A stretch of 8,750 nt of DNA from RGIG3002 sp045546775 (GCA_045546775.1 JAZQDM010000017.1:1-8750), one strand, 5' to 3'. Positions 1 through 6,973 are shown, numbered from the stretch's first letter. The notes: generated by a model from the letters alone, not told the origin. Program-made: numbers and translations.

Positions 1-320
1 TGGATATACTGGTGAAAAACCGGGCGGAGGTAATGCATATGCTTTTGACAGAATATGATGAAGAAAAACACATGCGGGACACGTATAAGGAAGGTTATGA
101 AGAGGGCGAGGCCGCCGGTTACCGTAAGGGTGAGACTGCCGGATATAATAGAGGCGAAGCAGCCGGTTATCGCAAGGGCGAACAAAACGGCTACAACAAA
201 CTTCTCGATGCACAAATTCAGAAAAAATTAACCCGTGGCAAAACTATCCCTGAAATAGCGGAGGAACTGGAAATCGACGTGCACGTTGTGGAGGATCGGA
301 TAAATTCGTTTTCCCGTTAG
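1..320 (+). CDS. Rpn family (PD-(D/E)XK nuclease / putative transposase) protein, C-terminal part
   Basis: The frame is open to the left edge (first full codon at 3) and ends with TAG at 318-320, so this is the last 105 residues of a longer protein; the GTG at 12 is not a real start. Visible parts are a segment reading VMHMLLTEYDEEKHMRDTYK, then 4.5 copies of a GYxxGExx octapeptide, then a helical tail with KKLTRGKTIPEIAEELEID that looks like a small helix-turn-helix. This order (nuclease domain, EYDEEKH segment, GYxxGE repeats, Lxx-GxxxxEIAEEL tail) is known from recombination-promoting nuclease (Rpn) and related transposase-like families common in Clostridia. The catalytic PD-(D/E)XK core would lie to the left and cannot be checked. 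Its 3' end overlaps the convergent permease gene by 4 bp. Family call fairly confident; activity unknown. Confidence 0.75.
   Translation, partial: DILVKNRAEVMHMLLTEYDEEKHMRDTYKEGYEEGEAAGYRKGETAGYNRGEAAGYRKGEQNGYNKLLDAQIQKKLTRGKTIPEIAEELEIDVHVVEDRINSFSR
93..197 (+). repeat. 24-bp coding tandem repeat (GYxxGExx octapeptide)
   Basis: Units start at 93, 117, 141 and 165, with a partial fifth at 189. Each encodes Gly-Tyr-x-x-Gly-Glu-x-x (GYEEGEAA, GYRKGETA, GYNRGEAA, GYRKGEQN, GYNK). Third-base positions differ between units, so this is an older repeat kept at protein level rather than a fresh slippage product. Confidence 0.9.
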
Positions 321-1423
321 ATAAAACTCTTTATCAGCCCGCACAACGAAACGACTGCTGCCAAAGGCAACATGACTATGCCCCATACACCTGTGGCAAT
401 CCATATCGGTGATGCAATCAGCATGCCAAAAAGTGCATATATAAGCCACTTTTCTTTGAGTATTGTCCTGAGACGATATTTGGACAAAAATCCCATGAAA
501 AACAAAGATTTTTCATCTTTGTTCAGTTGTATGACAAACGAATAAACAAGCATAATTTCTATTAAGCAAGCCACCGCTATGTACCAATCCGGCAAATATA
601 AGCCAATTACACAAACTAAAAAGCTGATGGTAATGTACAAATGAACTTGCCCGATATTTGCGCGGATGCGGGACAATTCTTTCCACATGCCAAATAGAAG
701 CGGTCTGTCGTAATATTTTTCACACCAATCTGTATGTGTCACTTTCTTTTTGCCGACTAGACGCTCTGCTTGATTTTGCATTTCACGATTTTTCTCTGCA
801 GTCACTTGCACGCCCCGATAACGCTGACCAATGACTTGCATCATTTTGTATAACGGTAAAATTTCCTCATAATTCACGTTTTTTTGTACTACAAAAACAG
901 CACTTACCGCGACAAACAAAGTGCCGGCAAGCACTACATTTTCAAAATAGATAAGCACCGCAACGACCACAGCAAGCACCAAATTCAGCCAACTTGCATG
1001 ATACTTGTTGCGCAAAAAAACGTACACGTTCACTACACTGTTTAAAAGCAGTAAAATATAAATCAGTTCATGATTTATGACAAACAAAACGAGCAATCCC
1101 AGAATACTTCCACCGTACAGTTTCAAACTAATAAGAAATTGATATTGCCGGAAACTTATAAGTTTGCCTTGTATCAATTGATAATCAATTACCATTCCCT
1201 GTGTCGGATTCAGTATTTTTCCAATCAGATAAACGCTCCCGAAGAGTGCCACATATTTCATGTTTATCAGCAGAACCGTTGTTGCAAAATCTGCTGTAAG
1301 ACAACAGTAAATCAAATACACAAAGGTAGCCGCTAGGCTCAGCGTCATCCATGGTTTTTGTTTTATGAGTGCTTTTGTGCGTCTTATTCTTTCTTTACAC
1401 AAAATCGGAAATATTCTACTCAT
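317..1423 (-). CDS. ABC transporter permease, polytopic membrane protein
   Basis: About 368 residues with roughly nine hydrophobic segments, near residues 26-44, 47-70, 101-117, 119-137, 146-160, 163-179, 260-278, 281-300 and 325-366 (the last may be two). A basic cytoplasmic loop of about 80 residues (near 182-259) separates the two halves. It directly follows and overlaps an ABC ATPase gene, so it is most simply the membrane subunit of that ABC-2/Ecs-like transporter; substrate and direction are unknown. I chose the ATG at 1423 because AGGTGA lies 5 nt upstream (1434-1429). A GTG at 1432 would add three residues. The ATPase stop (TAG, 1418-1416) falls inside this gene, an 8-bp overlap consistent with translational coupling. 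The 3' end overlaps the convergent Rpn gene by 4 bp. The permease subfamily is not identified. Confidence 0.85.
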   Translation of the reverse strand: MSRIFPILCKERIRRTKALIKQKPWMTLSLAATFVYLIYCCLTADFATTVLLINMKYVALFGSVYLIGKILNPTQGMVIDYQLIQGKLISFRQYQFLISLKLYGGSILGLLVLFVINHELIYILLLLNSVVNVYVFLRNKYHASWLNLVLAVVVAVLIYFENVVLAGTLFVAVSAVFVVQKNVNYEEILPLYKMMQVIGQRYRGVQVTAEKNREMQNQAERLVGKKKVTHTDWCEKYYDRPLLFGMWKELSRIRANIGQVHLYITISFLVCVIGLYLPDWYIAVACLIEIMLVYSFVIQLNKDEKSLFFMGFLSKYRLRTILKEKWLIYALFGMLIASPIWIATGVWGIVMLPLAAVVSLCGLIKSFI

Positions 1424-2105
1424 AGCTGTCACCTATCAGGCGGTTTACCGTCTCTCTGTCAATGTTTTCCTTGTATGTGACAATTCCATTTTTTGTAAAA
1501 ATCAAAAATTCATCACATACTTCTTCCAACGACTCAATATCATGGCTGGAAATAATGATACATCTTCCGGTCTTATTTTCGCAGCAACAATCTAATGCTT
1601 CCTTGAGCTGAATCGGGTCAAGTCCGTTAAACGGCTCGTCCAGCAAAAGATTTTCATCTTTGCGCAAAAAACCCATAATCAACAACATTCTCTGCAAAGT
1701 ACCTTTTGACATGGCGGGCGGATAATAATCCAAGTATTCTTCCATTTTAAACTTTTGTACGAACGCATCGATTTTTTCCTTTGCTGTCGCTTTTTCATAA
1801 TTTTCTACACGACAAACAAGCCACAAATGCTCATACAACGTTAAGTCGTTGTAATATATCGGGTCATCGCTTATGTAATTTATATTTTTTGAAAGGTAAT
1901 CCAGCTTGGAAACATCGCCTTTCTCCGTACTAACTTTATACGCGTCCGCTTTACAAAGACCCGAAATGCATTTTAAAACTGTCGTTTTTCCGATGCCGTT
2001 TCGTCCGATAAGACCATAGATTTTGTCATTTTCAAACGTATAACTCCAATTGTCTACAATTGTTTTGCTTCCGTATTTTTTACTTAGTTGTTGGATAGTT
2101 ATCAT
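1416..2105 (-). CDS. ABC transporter ATP-binding protein
   Basis: A 229-residue single-domain ABC ATPase that would power the overlapping permease. Motifs seen: Walker A GRNGIGKT (34-41, Lys40); a degenerate signature MSKGT (132-136) instead of LSGGQ, followed by LQRM; Walker B NLLLDEP (152-158) with catalytic Glu157; D-loop GLDP (161-164); and H-loop His188 in SSHD. The Q-loop position reads YISDDP (78-82), with Asp where most families have Gln. Both deviations are seen in the EcsA/ABC-2 exporter-type group. The ATG at 2105 is fixed by an in-frame TAA directly upstream (2108-2106). Purine-rich GGAG motifs exist but the nearer ends 14 nt before the ATG, longer than usual, so initiation may be weak. 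Exporter class is likely; the substrate is not evident. Confidence 0.93.
   Translation of the reverse strand: MITIQQLSKKYGSKTIVDNWSYTFENDKIYGLIGRNGIGKTTVLKCISGLCKADAYKVSTEKGDVSKLDYLSKNINYISDDPIYYNDLTLYEHLWLVCRVENYEKATAKEKIDAFVQKFKMEEYLDYYPPAMSKGTLQRMLLIMGFLRKDENLLLDEPFNGLDPIQLKEALDCCCENKTGRCIIISSHDIESLEEVCDEFLIFTKNGIVTYKENIDRETVNRLIGDSYE
1429..1434 (-). promoter_or_regulatory. Ribosome binding site of the permease gene
   Basis: AGGTGA on the minus strand matches the 3' part of the anti-Shine-Dalgarno complement and ends 5 nt before the ATG at 1423. It lies inside the last codons of the ATPase gene and favours the ATG over the GTG at 1432. Confidence 0.6.
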
Positions 2106-2160
2106 TTATCGTTCTTCTACTCCTCTTCGTCTCCTAAAACATCCACGTAACAATTACACA

Positions 2161-3090
2161 TTACCAACATTGCCATATCGGATAAATGCCTTCCACTTGT
2201 TGAACTAACTCCCATTCCTCTGTCATTTTGACATAGGTTCCTTCCGACTCATCATAGTGGTAAAGCTGTAAGATATCGTACATTTGATATACCTGTTCAC
2301 GTCCCGCAGCACTTCCCTTTTCCTCATATCCATAAACTACCTCTGTTCCCCAGAGTTCTACATCCGGAAAATCAGGGTTCTGCTCGTTTTCGTGCAAATA
2401 CATATTTAGTTTACCTCTGTCATATACGGCGTTTGTTGTCATATCCAAATTTCTGTCTACGGCCCCATCTATGAGAAGAAGCAATGTTAATTTTCCATCT
2501 TCTAAACGGTATAACGCTATACCGCCGTTTCCTTTTCCGGTCGAGAAATCAAGCTCTACGAATGTTTTTTCATTTCTGAAGGAAAACTCTATCTCAACAA
2601 TATCGCTAAAGCCATACTCCTCAACAAAAAATTCCTCGCAACACCATTCATCACCCTGTTTGCTTATGAAATATAGAGTCTCGCGCAGAACATAATCATC
2701 AATTACATTTACAAATATTGCGTCATTTCCCGGAACATGATATGTTTCCAAAATCGTATTATTTGTAATGTTCATTTCTTCTTTAAATTTGTCTATGGCA
2801 CCGTGATAATCTACTATCTCCACGTTTTCCGTACCCTCTTCCGAATGCTTTGTGTCAGATATAACCGTAAGATCAGCATTATACACGGTGCTGATAGAAG
2901 GTTGGACAAAAGCTACACTTTCTTGAATATCGCCACTATCAGACGCACTTGTAGTTTCAATTGTTTCCTCGGTATGAGGCTCGCTTTGGGCAAGATTTTT
3001 GCCCCACCTAACTCCGATAAAACAGGAAAGCAACATAAGTGCGATAACGCATGTGCCTATTAATATGTAGCTTGTTTTCATCTTTTTCAT
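2161..3090 (-). CDS. Signal-anchored extracytoplasmic protein of unknown function
   Basis: 309 residues. A hydrophobic N-terminal segment (about 7-27) follows a short basic start, then an acidic Thr/Ser/Glu-rich linker (about 35-60) and a mostly beta-rich exported domain with a Cys pair at 150-151 and a tryptophan-rich C-terminus. LLSC at 20-23 resembles a lipobox, but hydrophobic residues continue to 27 and -2 is Leu, so a membrane anchor is more likely than lipidation. The ATG at 3090 has GGGAG 9 nt upstream. It lies 30 bp after the lipoprotein gene ending at 3121 and 55 bp before the ABC ATPase, so it is probably cotranscribed with both. The spacer and first codons are duplicated near 6971-7004. 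I do not recognise the family; a role as an accessory protein of the adjacent transporter is only a guess from position. Confidence 0.85.
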   Translation of the reverse strand: MKKMKTSYILIGTCVIALMLLSCFIGVRWGKNLAQSEPHTEETIETTSASDSGDIQESVAFVQPSISTVYNADLTVISDTKHSEEGTENVEIVDYHGAIDKFKEEMNITNNTILETYHVPGNDAIFVNVIDDYVLRETLYFISKQGDEWCCEEFFVEEYGFSDIVEIEFSFRNEKTFVELDFSTGKGNGGIALYRLEDGKLTLLLLIDGAVDRNLDMTTNAVYDRGKLNMYLHENEQNPDFPDVELWGTEVVYGYEEKGSAAGREQVYQMYDILQLYHYDESEGTYVKMTEEWELVQQVEGIYPIWQCW

Positions 3091-3319
3091 AAATACTTTC
3101 TCCCTGGCATCCCAAATTTCTTACTCCCGTACAAGCATATACCATCCCTGATATAGCTTCACAATAATCCTATTTTCATCAATAACGATGACATCGCCGT
3201 TCCAAAGCATTTCGTCCGTCTGTCCGTCAATGTTTGCAGTATAAACCAAAATATCCTCATTGGTTACACCAAGACGGTCGTGTATTCCGTTTTCTTTCTC
3301 ATAGGAAACTGTATCAACT
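3086..3319 (-). repeat. Duplicated segment, copy A (lipoprotein tail, spacer and start of next gene)
   Basis: About 235 bp that recurs with high identity at 6969-7204. It spans the last 65 or so codons of the LxGxW lipoprotein gene, the 30-bp spacer with its GGGAG ribosome binding site, and the ATGAAAAA start of the following gene. Both coding and non-coding parts are conserved, so it is a DNA duplication and not just protein similarity. Confidence 0.88.
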
Positions 3320-4167
3320 GTTTGCGAACTAAATAAGTGGATGGCATATTGCTCGCTAGTTCCGTCTTCCAAGTGAAGGGTGGCGGAGTCTTCGGTTAAG
3401 TTGAACGTAGCGTTGTAATAATCTAAGGGATAGAAATTTGCACCCTCTTTTTCTGTTAAAACAGGCTTAGAACCTCCAAAAGAACCTCGTTCCACATCTT
3501 CATTATTCCCTTTCCAGCCAGCTTGGTAAGAAATCAACCTTTCTGTTCTCCAACAACCGTACAATTCCTCTAATGCAATATCTGTTTTTGCTTGCACATA
3601 AGGGTCCATGTAATAGTACATGCCTTCATATTGACACAGTACTTTTCCATTTTCTAATATAATATATTCAAATTTTCCACGTCTTCCTACTTGACCTACA
3701 TAAAATGTGTAAACTTCCATCTTCTGTTTTTGAATTTCTTCATACCAATCATCTATAAACTCATTTCGATTTGCATACTCATCTGAAAGTTCTAACTGTT
3801 TTTCAACATAGTCATATGTATGTGTTACATAAGTAGTTTGTTGTGGCCAATAATATAAACTTTTTGTAATGCTATTTTCTTCAATAACAATAGTTCGTCC
3901 CAAAAAATGTTCCATAATTGCATTGCACGAATACACCTGGCTATTGTCACTTACAGCATGTTCTGTCACTTTCCACTGTCCAAGCAGCTTATCTATGTTT
4001 GCGTTTTGTATCGATTCTTCAGGCTCGGTAGAAGGTGGTTCGATGGTTTCTTCCACTTCCTGCGTTTGAATTGTAACAGGCTCCATATTTTGTTGTTTTC
4101 CGCAACCGATTAAGGTTGCGGAACTTAGGCATAACAACAATCCTAAAAGAATACTCTTTTTACACAT
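3121..4167 (-). CDS. Lipoprotein with two LxGxW (lipocalin-like) domains
   Basis: 348 residues from the ATG at 4167, preceded by a purine-rich GAGAGGAAAGAGAA stretch; an upstream TTG at 4200 would put 11 charged residues before the signal peptide and is unlikely. The signal peptide ends in lipobox LIGC (Cys22), followed by an acidic Pro/Glu/Thr linker. The mature part seems to hold two similar units. Each opens with a Leu-x-Gly-x-Trp motif (LLGQW at 61-65, LYGCW at 202-206) and ends with a beta hairpin near an aromatic Gly-x-Tyr-Tyr/Trp-Tyr motif (about 182-187 and 340-343). LxGxW openings occur in lipocalin-like small barrels; that fold is inferred. The C-terminal 65 residues are duplicated in the fragment at 7005-7217, and the signal and linker are shared with two other lipoproteins here. 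Ligand and function are unknown. Confidence 0.87.
   Translation of the reverse strand: MCKKSILLGLLLCLSSATLIGCGKQQNMEPVTIQTQEVEETIEPPSTEPEESIQNANIDKLLGQWKVTEHAVSDNSQVYSCNAIMEHFLGRTIVIEENSITKSLYYWPQQTTYVTHTYDYVEKQLELSDEYANRNEFIDDWYEEIQKQKMEVYTFYVGQVGRRGKFEYIILENGKVLCQYEGMYYYMDPYVQAKTDIALEELYGCWRTERLISYQAGWKGNNEDVERGSFGGSKPVLTEKEGANFYPLDYYNATFNLTEDSATLHLEDGTSEQYAIHLFSSQTVDTVSYEKENGIHDRLGVTNEDILVYTANIDGQTDEMLWNGDVIVIDENRIIVKLYQGWYMLVRE
4058..4128 (-). repeat. Shared lipoprotein leader module, copy 1
   Basis: Encodes the lipobox and linker ATLIGCGKQQNMEPVTIQTQ. It matches 5943-6064 and 6834-6953 at DNA level across the GKQQN and QTQE codons. A 10-bp inverted repeat (4098-4107 with 4114-4123) sits over the lipobox codons. 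Confidence 0.85.
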
Positions 4168-4215
4168 ATAGTTCTCTTTCCTCTCTTTTTTCCGCACCAA
4201 TTAAATATTTCTACA

Positions 4216-4857
4216 TCAGCCCGTTCCGCAATAATACCAGCCATCATCGTACTGTTTTTGCAACGTAATCGTGTTATTTATCGAAACTTCACTTTCAAAA
4301 TCATCCGGTATATAAACGAAACCTGCAGAGCTTTCCAAAATCCCGGAAAAAGTACAAAAATAAATTCCTTTTCCCTCTTTGCAATCCACAATATAAACGC
4401 TTCCGTTTCTTGCCATCTCATCCGTCTGCAAGTGCTTTGGCAAAACAATTTCTCCCGTTTCATCCGGCACAAGCTCACCTTGTACGATAAGCTCCACAAT
4501 TTGTTCCCGCTCTGTACGGTACTGTTCAAAATTGTTTTCCCGCAGCTTCATTTCATTGAAATTTACATTCGCATAAACAACAAATCCGATTGTGATTAAA
4601 AGCGGCACCACAAAATATATTTTTTTAGCAGTTGTTATCTTTTTGATAAAGTACACAAAAGAAAATGCAAGAGAACACAGCAAAATAAAGCCAATCAAAA
4701 ACACGATAACCGGATACAAAAATACCGTCAGGCTCTCCTCCAAATACCATTTTTCCATTTTTCTGTACAAATAAAGTCCACCCGCTGCGATAGCTTGCAG
4801 GACCATAATAAGAAATATGATTTTTTCCGGTATGTTGCGTTTTTTCTTTTGTTCCAT
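4216..4857 (-). CDS. Three-TM membrane protein with exported C-terminal domain
   Basis: 213 residues from the ATG at 4857, which has AGGGAG 7 nt upstream (4870-4865); a TTG at 4887 lies inside a hairpin and is rejected. Hydrophobic segments lie near residues 11-31, 43-71 and 78-97. Basic residues at the N-terminus and at 72-79 predict a cytoplasmic N-terminus and an exported C-terminal domain (about 98-213). That domain holds an acidic and basic helix, three cysteines (Cys159, Cys168 and Cys210) and an ending DDGWYYCGTG, similar in style to the QGWYMLVRE ending of the next lipoprotein. It follows a terminator-like hairpin and precedes the LxGxW lipoprotein by 48 bp. I do not recognise the family. 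It could be an accessory or sensor component of the cluster. Confidence 0.85.
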   Translation of the reverse strand: MEQKKKRNIPEKIIFLIMVLQAIAAGGLYLYRKMEKWYLEESLTVFLYPVIVFLIGFILLCSLAFSFVYFIKKITTAKKIYFVVPLLITIGFVVYANVNFNEMKLRENNFEQYRTEREQIVELIVQGELVPDETGEIVLPKHLQTDEMARNGSVYIVDCKEGKGIYFCTFSGILESSAGFVYIPDDFESEVSINNTITLQKQYDDGWYYCGTG

Positions 4858-4864
4858 GCGCTTT

Positions 4865-4870
4865 CTCCCT
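4865..4870 (-). promoter_or_regulatory. Ribosome binding site fixing the start at 4857
   Basis: AGGGAG on the minus strand, 7 nt before the ATG. It begins only 6 nt after the U-tract of the hairpin at 4876-4904, leaving no room for a promoter between them. Confidence 0.65.
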
Positions 4871-4875
4871 TTTTT

Positions 4876-4904
4876 AAAAGGTTGCAATGAATCTCACTGC
4901 AACC
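4876..4904 (-). terminator. Terminator-like hairpin between two genes of the train
   Basis: The minus strand reads GGTTGCA, then an inner GTGA/TCAT extension with a 3-nt loop, then TGCAACC and TTTT. The 7-bp perfect outer stem extends to about 11 bp with one G-U pair. The U-tract is short (4), followed by A-runs. It lies 12 bp after the TAG of the tandem-domain lipoprotein gene and 18 bp before the next ATG, so it may attenuate or protect the message rather than end it. Confidence 0.6.
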
Positions 4905-4916
4905 AAATCATACTTT

Positions 4917-6080
4917 CTACGCCCCGTCTTCCGTACGAAAAACAGAAGGCACCATTTCCTGAAGCGTATACACACTACTCGCAAAACCTATCACACACTC
5001 TCTGGCGCGCATTGCCGCCCGCTCTGCTACTCTCGGCTCTGTCGCGGCACTTGCTGTCCCATATGGACTGCCCGTGCAAAAAAGTTTCGTTTCAACTATT
5101 TGCAAATTGTCCATATAAGTCTGCCATCCGTCATAGGCCTGTGTCAATGCTTGATAATCCTCTTCTGTCAAATAGGTTTCCAACTCCGACAACAGTTTGT
5201 CTGCTTCGCCTTTCCATGCATTACAGTACTCCTTCGCCGTATCCGTTCGCAATGCTTCCTCCGGCAGCTCAAATGTCTGATCAATCGGATGGTTATACAT
5301 GGCATTTGCAAATTCGCGCTCCATGCAAATCGCTCCGGTCAAATCCATATACATGTAATCGTGGATTTTGACATTTCGCTGTTCATAGTTTTCTACATCC
5401 GTGGTAACATATTTTTCTTTTATCATTCCTTCTGCTGCGGCATGTTCCCTGTCGAATACAAACGTCACGTCTCCGGTCAGCGCATATTCCAACACCTTTA
5501 ACTCGATGGTAAACATTTTAACACGCATCGCCTTGACTTCCATTACCATAGGGTACGTCATTCCACTGCCTGTGTGGTATTCACTCCCATTATAAAACAC
5601 TTCCATTTCAACGGCTTGCATTTGATTCACATACTCCTGCCAACCGGTATAAGCATTCTCCAAACAAGTATAGTCTTCCTCTGACAAATACGCTTCCAAC
5701 ACTGACAATGTATTGTCAATTTCCGCCTGCCAAGCCTGACTATAAGCACTTGCATTGGAAATACGTGGAGTAGTCTCCATAACTTCCTCTTCAAAAGATT
5801 TATCGATAGGGTTGTCCCACAGCTTTTGACAAAATTCCTCGTCCAAAACAATCATGCCGGATAAATTTGTATCCATGAAATAACCACATTGCGGCGTTTC
5901 TTGCTTGTCCTTTTCTGCTTCTTCCACTTCCTCCGTTTCCGGCATGGAAACCGACTCCTCAACGACCTGTGTGGATTCTTGCGTTTGAATTGTAACAGGC
6001 TCCGTATTTTGTTGTTTTCCGCACCCGGTTAAGGTTGCGGAGATGATACATAAAAATGCTATATAAAGTTTCCTTTTCAT
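4917..6080 (-). CDS. Lipoprotein with two tandem LprI/DUF1311-like domains
   Basis: 387 residues. The signal peptide has lipobox LTGC (Cys20), then an acidic linker to about residue 65. The mature part is an internal duplication: about 68-197 and 243-376 align with no gaps for 75 residues at an offset of 172 (Trp117 with Trp289, Arg186 with Arg358), with about half the residues identical. The conserved core is W..E.D..L..LE.YL.EEDY, then L..AY.GWQ.Y, VE...F..GS.Y.T and a late AMR. This pattern, helices with paired Trp, a Gly-Ser segment and a late Arg, resembles the LprI/DUF1311 family, whose members include a mycobacterial lysozyme inhibitor; the match is by eye. The ATG at 6080 has AGGA 5 nt upstream. 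The gene starts 17 bp after the preceding stop, suggesting coupling. A role in resisting lysozyme is plausible but not shown. Confidence 0.87.
   Translation of the reverse strand: MKRKLYIAFLCIISATLTGCGKQQNTEPVTIQTQESTQVVEESVSMPETEEVEEAEKDKQETPQCGYFMDTNLSGMIVLDEEFCQKLWDNPIDKSFEEEVMETTPRISNASAYSQAWQAEIDNTLSVLEAYLSEEDYTCLENAYTGWQEYVNQMQAVEMEVFYNGSEYHTGSGMTYPMVMEVKAMRVKMFTIELKVLEYALTGDVTFVFDREHAAAEGMIKEKYVTTDVENYEQRNVKIHDYMYMDLTGAICMEREFANAMYNHPIDQTFELPEEALRTDTAKEYCNAWKGEADKLLSELETYLTEEDYQALTQAYDGWQTYMDNLQIVETKLFCTGSPYGTASAATEPRVAERAAMRARECVIGFASSVYTLQEMVPSVFRTEDGA
5943..6064 (-). repeat. Shared lipoprotein leader module, copy 2
   Basis: Covers most of the signal peptide, the lipobox and about 30 linker codons of the tandem-domain lipoprotein. 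It is nearly the same DNA as 6834-6953 and shorter stretches match 4058-4128. The palindrome over the lipobox (6018-6026 with 6033-6041) has one mismatch here. Confidence 0.87.
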
Positions 6081-6097
6081 ACGTATCCTATTTCCCT

Positions 6098-6973
6098 CTA
6101 AAATATAGGTTCGAAAGACAATACTACTTCCTCTCCCTTTAAGTAAAATGTCCCTTCAGCATCCTGATAAAAAGGCCAACGAAGCGGTTCCATGTCTGTG
6201 GCAACACCATCATTATCAAAAAAATAAGTAACTATTTCTACGTCCTGCAGTCCGTCTCCATTGCCATCTGCTATATTCACTTCTTCGATTACGGTACCTG
6301 ATTTATAGGAAGCATCAAAATCGTACAAAATTTCATTCTGTTCATTTACCATGACAGCTATTGGTGAACTTTTATTACTATCTTTCCTTCCAACCACTAT
6401 CTTTACTTTTCCCCATTTTTCGGTTTCCATCGTAGCAATTGCTTCTTCTTCCATAAAATAATTTACCACATCTGAAATACGATACGGCTCAAATATCAAC
6501 TCATCGTCTAGCACATAATCGTCATATTCATAACAAATATCCGCTTTCATTTTATCTTCTGAGTTTACGCTCAACGTCATCGTACCTGCAGTTTTACCAT
6601 CAACCCACAGTTGACATTCTGCAGTTTTATCATTGATTGTACCTGTAAAAATAACTGTTCTTTCACTTTCCGGATTAACAGGTTCAAATCGTACACCGTA
6701 TTGTCCCTCTATGTAGTCATTTTCCATTTTGGTAATGATATAAGAAAAGTTTTGATAATGGTCTTTCGGCTCTTCCGGCACTATCCATATTTTGTGCATC
6801 TGTTCTTCAAATGTAACTTCTTCTGTTTCCTGCTCGGAAACCGATTCCTCAACGAGCTGTGTGGATTCCTGCGTTTGACTTTTAACAAGCTCCGAATTTT
6901 GTTGTTTTCCGCAACCGGTTAAGGTTGCGGAGATAATACATAAAAATGCTATAATAAAAATTGATTTTTTCAT
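6098..6973 (-). CDS. Lipoprotein with a DxNxDG calcium-binding-like motif
   Basis: 291 residues from the ATG at 6973, where AGGGGG (6989-6984) lies 10 nt upstream; extending to 7018 would add 15 residues that overlap the upstream gene fragment and precede the signal peptide. Lipobox LTGC with Cys21, then a Gln/Thr/Glu linker almost the same as in the next lipoprotein. The mature domain (about 55-291) is beta-rich. Residues 234-248 read IADGNGDGLQDVEIV, with Asp236, Asn238, Asp240 and Asp244 placed as in calcium-binding DxNxDGxxD loops of dockerin, EF-hand-like or FG-GAP proteins; Ca2+ binding is inferred. Its stop (TAG at 6100-6098) is next to the ribosome binding region of the following gene. 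No family is recognised for the rest. Confidence 0.87.
   Translation of the reverse strand: MKKSIFIIAFLCIISATLTGCGKQQNSELVKSQTQESTQLVEESVSEQETEEVTFEEQMHKIWIVPEEPKDHYQNFSYIITKMENDYIEGQYGVRFEPVNPESERTVIFTGTINDKTAECQLWVDGKTAGTMTLSVNSEDKMKADICYEYDDYVLDDELIFEPYRISDVVNYFMEEEAIATMETEKWGKVKIVVGRKDSNKSSPIAVMVNEQNEILYDFDASYKSGTVIEEVNIADGNGDGLQDVEIVTYFFDNDGVATDMEPLRWPFYQDAEGTFYLKGEEVVLSFEPIF
6834..6953 (-). repeat. Shared lipoprotein leader module, copy 3
   Basis: Encodes IAFLCIISATLTGCGKQQN and the QTQESTQ.VEESVS linker. Its closest match is 5943-6064. A 9-bp perfect inverted repeat (6908-6916 with 6923-6931) covers the lipobox codons. Confidence 0.87.

Noticed and set aside
320..335. GATAAA-ACTC-TTTATC inverted repeat right after the Rpn stop
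   Set aside because: Only six AT-rich pairs and no T-tract; too weak to call a terminator.
1365..1595. Plus-strand frame opposite the ATPase and permease junction
   Set aside because: The minus strand carries clear ABC motifs over the same bases.
4817..5501. Plus-strand open frames of 184 and 204 codons opposite the tandem-domain lipoprotein gene
   Set aside because: They are antisense to a gene with a signal peptide, a clear ribosome binding site and an internal protein repeat; their products look like no real protein and they lack start signals.
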